A DNA stretch of 39,778 nucleotides from Entrophospora sp. SA101 (lineage: Eukaryota > Glomeromycota > Glomeromycetes > Entrophosporales > Entrophosporaceae). Each line of letters begins with the position of its first letter. The stretch's first letter is position 1. Where the stretch lies: NCBI GenBank assembly GCA_958430865.1, contig CAUDNR010004414.1:1-39778 (forward strand), written 5' to 3'. This document shows, piece after piece, positions 31,311 to 39,778 of this stretch. The position numbers and the translations under genes are program-made. Below the pieces are notes generated by a model. That model made no database searches. It worked only from the letters and a program-made list of their open reading frames with translations, and had not been told where the DNA came from.

Positions 31311-33058
31311 TTTGGGGAGAATACATGAAAAAGGAAACAAAAAAATTAAAAGAAGAGGCAAAAAGTAAATAAAAAAAGAAACAAAGAAAACGGTAGATAA
31401 ATACAAGAAGAAATAAATAAAGTAGTCTGTGGAAATGATAACAGAAGAAATAATAAAAGAAGGAATAAAGAAAGCAGACAAGGGAAGCCAAGGGAACCTG
31501 GAACTTATGGCTGAAACAGAGGAACCAATAAATACAGTTGGAATTATATTTAGAGAGTTAAACTTGTTCCTACTACTTATAAGAAATCACTTATATTATT
31601 TTATAACTACGCAAAATTAATTCATAGCAGTTACTATTACTGTAATAATAATAAAATTTATTATCATGTACGTACGATTGATTATATTTATAAATAATTA
31701 GTGCATATTTGCAATTACGCAGTCGTATCAAAAACAATATTTATATGCTATAATTACTATTATTATTATTATTTGTTTGTTTGTTCGAATTTATTTCTTA
31801 TCTCGCCAACTGAATTCTAATTCACATGACGTAAAAAATCAAAAATGCCCAGCAAACAATAATACGTAAACCAAAACCACAAATTCACGTTTACGTGGTT
31901 AAAATGTTTGTTTATATATCGGTATATATGTAAATATACACACACGTATTTATTTAATTATTTTTTGTTTTTAAGAAAAATCAGAAAAAAAATTCTTGAA
32001 AATCTTTTTCCAAAATAATAATTGGATGACGTACCCTCTCAACGGACAATGAATTCCGTTCTTCTTTGTGTCAATAATATTCTATTGATTATTGTTGTGT
32101 ACTCATAATTAGTAATAAAAAAACATCATATTTTGATATCGGGGCGAGTGTGTGCAAATATCAGAATAAGAAGTTGATGAAAGGAAATTAAAAGGAAAAG
32201 AAAAATTCGAAGCATTACTATTTATTTTTGTCTTATGAATATCCTAATTAATTCATTCATTTTATTTTTTATTTTATTTTTTTTTTATTATTATTATTTA
32301 CTTTTTTGCATTCGCCGCCGCCACAAAAATTAATTCTTGAATTTTTGAAAAGGAAACGATTTTCATCCATTATTACAAAAAAAAAATTAATATATCTGTT
32401 GTTGATAACTTGATAATGGTAAAAAATACATCATTTTAAATATTGTTTATAATATTTAATTGATTAATTGATAAAAAAATAATGTAGTGAGTGAAAGAAA
32501 TAAGGAAAAGCACTAATAGCATTTATTGATAAACTGCCAAATTAATAAAAAATGGGTAAAAATAAATGTTTGCAAAATAAATAAAATAAAATGAAATGTA
32601 TATATTTTAATATTTATGTTGTACCAATCAAAAAAGCTACTAGAAAAAAAATAAAAAAATATTCTTTTTATTATAAATATATATATATTTGATAAAAATA
32701 AAATCTAGTGTAAATAAAAATTTTAGTTTCAATTTTTTTATGAAAATTTCTTTCGACGACATTAACAAATACTTTACAAGAACGGTAATTATTTATTTAA
32801 TTAATTAGTAACTAATTAATGAAATTGAAAAGTTATAATAAATAATAATTAATAAAATTATATAATAATTTGGCAGTAGTAGTAGTAGTAATTGAAAAGT
32901 AAAATAAAAAGAACCAATCTAAAAAGTCCATGGTTCAATAATTTCTTTTCTTTTGTTTTTTAATTCTCATTATTATTGTTATTCACTTACTACTACTATT
33001 ATTAGTTGGTTCTTGAACTTTTAACTTGTAAAATTCTTTCTTCGGGGTGGAATAAATA
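31311..33058. other. Long upstream region of the 33059 gene, no other gene recognised
   Basis: The first ~200 bases continue the A-rich repeats of the pseudogene tail (including a frame 31429-31617 starting EMITEEIIKEGIKKADKG). The rest is strongly AT-rich with simple repeats: (TTA)n near 32285-32300 and (GTA)5 at about 32875-32888. The part next to 33059 should hold the promoter and 5' UTR. The unusually long AT-rich leader suggests distal control, but no site can be named. Confidence 0.35.
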
Positions 33059-33594
33059 ATGTCAGCTCTAACTCCAAAAGATTGTAACGCTGAACTTTCC
33101 AGCGAAGAAGCTCCACCTCTTTTACGTAAATCTTTACCATTAACACCCGTTTCAGATTCAAAATCAACACCACCAACACCACCAACAACAACAACAACAC
33201 CAACACCACCAACAACAACAACAATACCAACAAAAATTCCGTCAGCTAATACAAACATTATTATTCACGAACATTTGGTTGAACCAAAAGATGATTTCAT
33301 ACTCTATGATTCTGATGGAGAGGATTTTTCATGTAATGTTATTAAAATAATTTAATTAATTTATTTATTATTTATTTTTTGTTTTTAAATTAAAATACTA
33401 ATATTATCATATATATATATAATTATTTCTATTTCTATCAAAATCAATTATTGAATAAAAAAGTATTCACAGATGATTATTCAGATTATTGTGGTCCAAT
33501 AGGAACAGAAGGCATGGGCTATCCAGGAGAATACAAACTTCTTCCTGAATATGGACAGATACAAGTCGGAAAACCCAACAACGAAAAAAGTTAA
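33059..33594 (+). CDS. Uncharacterised small protein with Pro/Thr-rich segment
   Basis: Two exons, 33059-33332 and 33473-33594, with intron GTAATG...TTCACAG, giving 131 residues. The N-terminus MSALTPKDCNAELSSEEAPP and the C-terminal half (DDFILYDSDGEDFSYDYSDY, then CGPIGTEGMGYPGEYKLLPE) are complex sequence. Residues ~40-62 are a (P/T)n low-complexity stretch built from near-repeats of 'TPPTTTT'. The splice restores one frame that ends after VGKPNNEKS, and the intron is AT-rich, as in the other genes here. There is no signal peptide, membrane segment or known domain. It is acidic and probably intrinsically disordered. The Ser/Thr-Pro dipeptides are potential proline-directed phosphorylation sites. 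Function is unknown. Confidence 0.75.
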
Positions 33595-34199
33595 TCTGGG
33601 CAAAAAATAGAAAGGATTCAATATTAATATTATCAAATTAAATGATAATTAAAAGAAAATGGAAAATCAAAGAGAAAATTAAAAAAAAAAGAAAAATAAT
33701 AATATAAAAAAAATTGGAAAATGGTGTCTAAAAAACCTCAAAAAAAAAACAATTATTATTTTTTTTTTTTTAATATATATTTTTTTTAATGAACATTTAC
33801 AGTCGTCATTATATATTACTATAGTAGTTAGTAATAGTAATATTTAATATTAGTAGTAATAGTATAGAGAACATTACATACATCCTCTCGGTTCGAAGCA
33901 AACCTGACAAAATCCGGAGCTTGTGGTTCACATTCAAAAGCAGCCAACATTAAAAAAGGCCAAGAGCAAGACGTTCTTTATGTTGCACATTAGTAAAAAT
34001 AAGAAAGGTCCAACAACAATAATAATTGCGGACATAGCAATTTATTTATTTTTATTTATTATTTAATTATTTATATTTATATTTATATTATAATTTTAGT
34101 TTTTTTTTTACATATCATATTATAATTACACATCTTTATATATATATATATATTTATATATATATAAAATATATTATTATCATCGATGATTTCTTTTTT

Positions 34200-34200
<1 letters not shown>
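33595..34200. other. 3' flank of the 33059 gene
   Basis: AT-rich with long A and T runs. A moderately GC-richer block at 33875-34035 has no readable frame or RNA fold I recognise and may be 3' UTR. (TA)n occurs at about 34138-34152. Confidence 0.4.

Positions 34201-34240
<40 letters not shown>
34201..34240. repeat. (AG)20 microsatellite
   Basis: Forty bases of perfect AG dinucleotide repeat, preceded by a T run and surrounded by TA-rich sequence. Polypurine/polypyrimidine tracts of this kind can adopt triplex (H-DNA) structure; here it is also a useful length polymorphism. Confidence 0.95.
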
Positions 34241-34245
<5 letters not shown>

Positions 34246-36587
34246 ATGACATTCATATATTATATATATATTTATTTATTATACATATTGAGTGTATACG
34301 TATTTATATATATTAATTACATATATCGATTATAGAGTTATATATATAAAGCTATTATATAATATAATCTCCTTTTTTTAGTAAAGGCGTACATATATAT
34401 GATAAATTTTCTTTTTGTTATTTAATAGAATTTGGATCAAAAAAAAATAGAAAAAAATATAATATACATGATTATAAATAATAAACTGACGAAGAAAACC
34501 AAAAAAAAATTCTAAGGATAATATTTATGACAAATTTTTTTTTTTTTTATTTAATTTAGCAATTTTTTTTTTGATCTATATGTTATTCTATTTTATCGCA
34601 AAAAAAAAATTTTTTTATTATGTCATTTATTACATTCCTTTAGAAAAAATTATAAACTTACTTTTTTTATTTTTTTTTACAAAAAAATAAACAAAAAAAA
34701 TAAATAAACAAATGAAAATATATTGTTCTAATTTGATCACACTAATCCTAATGTCCTTTTCCTTTATGAAAAAAAAAAAAAAAATACGTGAGGTCACTTT
34801 TATTGTAATGATATCTATTCCATCCTTTATTCTCTCCAACTTTTTTATAATCTATTAGCATTGATATTTTCATGATTCTACAGAAACATATATGTAAAGC
34901 TCTTTTATTTACCTATTAATATATATATAAAAGAAATATAGAAACTTTATTTGTTACAATTAATTACTTGGAAATAACGAAAACCATGTCAACTACATAT
35001 TAATACCAATATATCTCAACCCGTTTATTTTGATGATCAAAAATAGCCTCGCGACGTGAATGTGTTCCACATATAGGGAATATATAATAATTCTATTTAC
35101 CCAATTATCCAATAAATTTTAAATATGAATTTGTTATAATCAGTAGATATGGATGATTTAGTTTATTTTCAGAGTAACTCCTTTTGTACTCTAGTTATAT
35201 AAATATGTTGGTGGTTAATTAGAAATTTTTTATATGATATTCATGGCATCTACCTATCTACCGAATACAATATTCAAATCCATTTTTAATATTATATACA
35301 AACAAAGACGGGGCGTGCAAGCGTATCAAGTATATACGCTGCAAAATAGCCCATTTTTCATAATCTTCATAATCAAAATTTTTATTAGACGTGAACTTTT
35401 GATATTTAGAAAAATAAACTAATATAAAGCATTTCGAATACAATGTAGCTAAGAAGGGTATATGGTCCAAAGTTGACTAAGGTGCTAATATTTGAAAGCA
35501 AAATAGAATTATGCACATGTTTCAAGACGCATAGGTTCAAAACGCGTTATCGTTCGACCGTTAGATATTCAACAATTTCTAATCCTTTGTCACATCATTG
35601 GCTAATCAGTGTTATAATCATAAAGTAGAACATTTTTTTACTCGTTTCTTTGTTTTTTTTTTTTAACAAACTTCATCGCCTCACCTTCCTCATCTCTTTT
35701 CGACGATACATCTTTTAACTATTCTTTGAAAATATTGGTTAATTAATTTGGTGGTTTGATTTCTTTAGACAACTTTCTACTTTGTCTAGGGATGTTTTCG
35801 AAAGAATTAAGTCAAGGAAGAGAAAATATGATACTGTATAAATAAATATAAATAGATAATTTTTTAAGGTATGGGTACACAAAGGCCAAAATATACAAAT
35901 TACATTGTTTAATATTAATTGTTTATTAAAAACAGGTTATTTAATAATTCGGTATATTTATTTTTTAATTGCGCTCAATCATCTTATCTCATCTAAGTGA
36001 ATTCGCCATAGAAGAAGATAAGAATAAAACTAATCAGTAAAATGGCGGATGTTTTTAAATTATACAATTCCAATCTCTTCTATGAAAATACTAATACAGG
36101 AATCCCAGTTTTGATCGTCAGAAATTTTCTAAAAAAGGCTAAATAACTGTTTGGAAACTTTAATGTTAAACATGACCCTTGAATACGCCACACTTGGATG
36201 AACCGCGTCCAGAAAACAATTTTAGTAGTAGAGTCAAAAGCCACACCAATCAATTTTTTTTTTGTAAATGGTTGACCCATATATTTCAATGCATTTGATG
36301 AACTTTTTATTAATCAAAAACCGTTACAACCAAACTAATTTCAAAAAATTTTAATCTTTCTCCTTTAGCATACTTGTTCATATAAAAAATATTTTTTTAG
36401 TTCACCTACACAACTTTCTGTACCACAGCGCCAATTTTGAGAAAACGAAAATTTTAAAGTTATGATCCTCCCAAACCCAAAACGAGTTATTATTGTTATT
36501 ATTATTATGATAACATTTTTAGTCAACAAAGGATCAGCAATATATGTTATGATCACGTGAGTGTGAGTTAAAAAAGTTGCGTGTGAC
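34241..36587. other. Long gene-poor region
   Basis: About 2.3 kb without a recognisable gene. It is extremely AT-rich with (TA)n tracts up to about 34400 and A/T homopolymers to about 34790. From about 35500 the composition is more mixed. The small frames at 34630-34839, 35234-35470, 36080-36289 and 36365-36556 lack family features. The stretch 36080-36540 may be an old repeat, because it shares one 14-bp word with 28619-28632. Confidence 0.4.
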
Positions 36588-36797
36588 TAGGGATGGGGAC
36601 GGTTTATGTCACGTCCGACGACGAATAATATTTTTATAATTGATCCGTGACGATTAATATACTAAATTACAGGTGACATTTATATTGCCAAAACAAGACA
36701 AATTAATTGTCACTTATAATTTAGTAATTAATCGTCACGGATCAATTATAAAAATATTATTCGTCGCCGGACGTGACATAAACCGTCCCCATCCCTA
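36588..36797. mobile_element. Fold-back MITE, hAT-type
   Basis: A 210-bp element beginning TAGGGATGGGGACGG and ending with its complement. The left arm (36588-36669) and right arm (36717-36797) are reverse complements over about 81 bp, with one substitution and one 1-base indel, so almost the whole unit is a hairpin with a 47-bp centre. It is flanked by a perfect 8-bp direct repeat, CGTGTGAC, at 36580-36587 and 36798-36805. An 8-bp duplication together with a TAGGGATG-type terminus is characteristic of the hAT superfamily. There is no coding capacity. Near-identical arms and an intact duplication indicate recent insertion. Confidence 0.92.
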
Positions 36798-38539
36798 CGT
36801 GTGACAAACTCGTATAATTTTGAGCTTTAATTTCATAGTGACATGATATATGTAGAGAAATGCTTTGGCTTCAAAACTACAATTTGTTTTTTTGGAAGAA
36901 TTAAAGCCAATAATCAACAAATATTGCTATTTTTAAACTATTATTGGATACCAAAAATGGTCAAAGGAGTAATTCGTTGCAGCCGGATTTTTTTTTGTTA
37001 GTATTAATATGTGGTAAGGTAAAATTTTCGTCGATTAAAAATATTTCCACGTGATATTTCCCATTCGTATCACAAAGATTTTCTTAAATTTTATTGGCTA
37101 AAATTGTATACGTGATAAATTTTAAAAAACTTGAAATTCGCCCACTCTATTAGTTAATTTGGTACCCTCTGCTTTTAAAATATTTTTATTTTAATTCCTT
37201 TGGTTTGGTCAGACGGGGATTACAAAATTTGCATAAAGGTTCCATTTTGGCCACCCATAGTGTATATATATATCTGGATTCTTCATTTACTGCACTTTGT
37301 CATTGAAATTCAAATAGGCATGACTTACGTACTAAGCGAAAGGGGTTTTACGTAAAAATTTGCAATGGCTATCATAGTTTTTCATCTGAAATAAAATCAT
37401 TGCTCCAACGCGTCACGATTTTGTGGTGTTTAAAAATGGTTTTGCAATTCTTCTTTGAAATAATCAAAAAACTGCACAAAGTGGACAAATCTCGTGTACC
37501 TCATGCCAAAATTGAATCATTTAAAACTTCGTTTGTAGGCAACCAATTGGAAATTGTCAACTTTTAAAACTCGTTTCTTTCATCCTTTTTTTATTGTGTT
37601 TTTAAATATTTCACCCTAAACAATACCTTTTGATTTTTCTAGTAAATTATTTACATATTTATTAACGTATTCAACCATCAAATTAAATTCATGGATCCAG
37701 TATGCTATTTGAATGAATATTTGTAAATTGCATATTTCATTCAAAAAAAGGATATTTCTAAAAAAAATTTTTTTATCATAATTTAATTTATTCCAAAACA
37801 AATAAATAGTTAATCATTATGTAAGGTTTAGCAAATCTGGGCTCTGAAATTGAAAAAAATCAAATTATATATTTGCAATACCCCCAAAAAATACAGAAAT
37901 GCTTTCCTGATAAAGAAAACTGTGAAATGTTTCATTAGGTGATTTTGAGATATCAAGTATGGATTTAAAAACGAATCTCGCCATTTCTACATAAAAATAT
38001 TTTTTTACGCGATAACACACGAGTCTAAATTTAGAATAATAGTAAAATATGAACTAAAAAAGAATAGAACTCAGCCAATAATAGAGCTATTTTTAAAAAA
38101 ACCACATGCAAGGTTCCAAATATATAAATCATGTGATAATACGCCAATTTTCTCAGCTTTTGGTAATAGTAATAGAGATCGGAGGAATTGAAATTTCACC
38201 GAGAATTCTTAGCAGTATCTTTTTAAGTCATCCTAATAAACATTCTGTCTATTGTATCTTCTTATTAAATCAACTTTCAGAGAAAATGTCATTTTGAATT
38301 ATTTACATATAAATTTAGATCTTTAAACTGCATGACAAAATTAGTCCATGCGAGAATGGATTAAAATCTTCTGGTTAGGAATTTTTTTTTAAAAAAAGAA
38401 ATAGAATCGCGCAATAAAAGATTTTAGATTATCACACATGTAGAATTTTAAAATGTATTTTAAATTTTTCAAAATAATCATAAAATCGAATTTTATATAT
38501 GTAATCTTCAGAATGAAAACTGACCACTTTTTGACAGGA
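36798..38539. other. Gene-poor region, nothing recognised
   Basis: About 1.7 kb of AT-rich sequence with scattered short frames (e.g. 37616-37801 -, 38106-38297 +) lacking family motifs. No RNA gene or repeat was identified. Confidence 0.4.
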
Positions 38540-38790
38540 CAGTATGTGGAGGAATAATAATATATATTGGATTAGCGTATAAGTTGCGTGTACTCCGAAG
38601 AAATTTATGATGTTATTGAAGTTTGATACATAGTAACATTTTTTGGTTGTGGTATTGGTTCAATTAGTAATTACTTTTATGAAATGGATGGGTTAAATCC
38701 GATCCCTCAATAATTACAGCAATAGTTCATCCAGTTATACCAAATCTTTTCTCAACCTGTCAATTCAAATTATTAGCAAATGTTAATTGT
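38540..38790 (+). pseudogene. C-terminal relic of a TKL kinase (third copy)
   Basis: Pieces of the kinase C-lobe and tail are readable in order across frames. They are a GTATGTGGAGGAATAA block (cf. 'ICQGIRPG' coding), YIGLAYK (cf. FYIELAYKCMD), SEEIYDVIEV (cf. the αI-helix end of the paralogues), EMD, DPSIITAIVHPVIP (cf. EPSTITTTVHPNAVYTS), and a final SQPVNSNY (cf. PQPANSNYV). The segment coding 'CMDANPDKRPTA' is deleted, and stops and frameshifts are frequent. It is therefore an old fragment of the same kinase subfamily as the genes at 7142 and 15792, on the same strand. Confidence 0.68.
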
Positions 38791-39778
38791 AATTCTCATC
38801 AACTTGATTTAGATAACTTGTAATGCTTATTATCGAGAAACATTACATCAAAAATAATTATAAAATCAGTAATATCCTTCTTTAGTTAGTATCATTTAAG
38901 AATTCATCATGAAACTCACATCAAACTGTTTTTTGCTAATAATATTTTTATTTGGTCCAAATGAGTGGATGCATTTTACGTGAGGTGACAATATAAAGGA
39001 CAAATATTCATCACTTTTTTTTTATTCCAAGATTAACAAAACCTCGAATGAAAGTGATGAATTCAATCCAAATAAAAAGTGCGAAATCAAGCTTTACTTT
39101 GATAATCCATATATTATTTTTAATTGTTTTAAGATAAAGATGTCGGTTCGTTAGTTGTTTTTCGGGAAGAAAAATTCGAAATCGCGATTGTTAATTAATA
39201 CTCTTTACATAAAATTAAACTCAAATAGAAATAACCATTCATTAATAGATGATTAATATGTAGAAGTGAAATCGAACTCGTTCATACACATATCGATATT
39301 TACTGTATTTATTTACATATAACATACACCTCGAGAACTTTTTACAGGGTATATTAGTATATACTAACTAATCTCCGAGGGAAAACATCAAATATAAAAC
39401 GGTTCTTTAAACTTGAAATTCTGTTTGCAGCACTAGTCACTCGCATGTGGCATACTAAAGGTCACAGGAAGTAATAACTACTATCCTAACGCTCCACTTG
39501 GGATCTCTCACCTTCCTCTCTATGTGTGTTTAAAATTAACCTTCTCCTCACAATAATAACCTTGTGAATTTGAAATCTGCTCAATGATACATATTTCCCA
39601 ATTTCTCAAAATGTACGTTTGAAATCCCATCTCGACATTAAATAATTATACAGATTTATTTTTAAAATTCTTAATATACAAAAAAAAAGAAATTAATTAT
39701 AATAATAACAAATAATAATATAATAATAATAATATAAATAACTAATAATGATCTAATTACAAGATAAAGGAGAAATGA
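38791..39778. other. Right end of window, nothing recognised
   Basis: AT-rich to the end. A less AT-rich stretch at about 39330-39650 contains no readable protein or RNA feature. The last bases (ATGA) could begin a gene outside the window, but this cannot be judged. Confidence 0.35.

Noticed and set aside
31153..31491. Minus-strand frames rich in Phe/Leu/Ser resembling membrane proteins
   Set aside because: They are the complement of the A-rich coiled-coil repeats; hydrophobicity is a composition artefact.
32983..33258. Minus-strand Val/Gly-rich frames
   Set aside because: Antisense to the Pro/Thr repeat of the spliced gene at 33059-33594.
1..39778. tRNA or rRNA genes
   Set aside because: No A-box/B-box pair with a cloverleaf and no rRNA core sequence was seen by eye; a tRNAscan-SE run would decide.

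Overview
The window looks like nuclear DNA of an arbuscular-mycorrhizal fungus (Glomeromycotina, Rhizophagus-like). It is very AT-rich and contains genes with many short GT-AG introns. It also carries the lineage-typical tyrosine-kinase-like (TKL) protein kinases with an N-terminal CxxC/CxxC segment and a 'WTSGN' signature, a short RBR protein, an F-box fragment, and many decayed transposons. This assignment comes from protein families and composition, not from a marker-gene match.

Left part (1-9215). The window opens in the 3' end of an RluA-type pseudouridine synthase. It is convergent with the minus-strand gene for ribosomal protein eL18, whose first coding exon is only the ATG. A minus-strand gene for the mitochondrial Hsp70 escort protein Zim17 follows. 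Next come a Tc1/mariner relic, a 19-bp tandem array in an LTR-like stretch, and a TKL kinase gene with a one-base frameshift. That kinase is tail-to-tail with a three-exon gene for the DASH kinetochore subunit Dad4, which has no exon longer than 132 nt.

Middle part (9216-23198). A four-exon RBR-type E3 ligase gene is followed by a complete Tc1-like transposon. That element has perfect 27-bp inverted repeats and a transposase interrupted by a single TGA. A second, intact TKL kinase gene follows. Then three housekeeping genes lie on the minus strand: a nine-exon NADH-cytochrome b5 reductase, a five-exon EFM4-type eEF1A lysine methyltransferase, and a three-exon Cu/Zn superoxide dismutase.

Right part (23199-39778). 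This part is gene-poor. It holds a decayed C2H2 zinc-finger gene, two inverted copies of a MITE-like repeat (the other copy lies at 17.7 kb), an F-box fragment, and a non-autonomous element with repeated 'gataagtcgga' motifs. It also has a decayed membrane-protein gene with a coiled-coil tail, a two-exon gene of unknown function with a Pro/Thr-rich segment, an (AG)20 tract, a fold-back MITE with a perfect 8-bp target duplication, and a C-terminal kinase relic.

The conserved genes are independent housekeeping functions (translation, mitochondrial protein import, chromosome segregation, lipid/redox metabolism, oxidative-stress defence), not a pathway cluster. The accessory layer is expanded kinase, RBR and F-box families and DNA transposons. 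I found no convincing new multi-gene system. The most unusual items are the kinase gene-conversion-like tract, the fold-back MITE, the decayed coiled-coil membrane gene and the uncharacterised gene at 33.1 kb.
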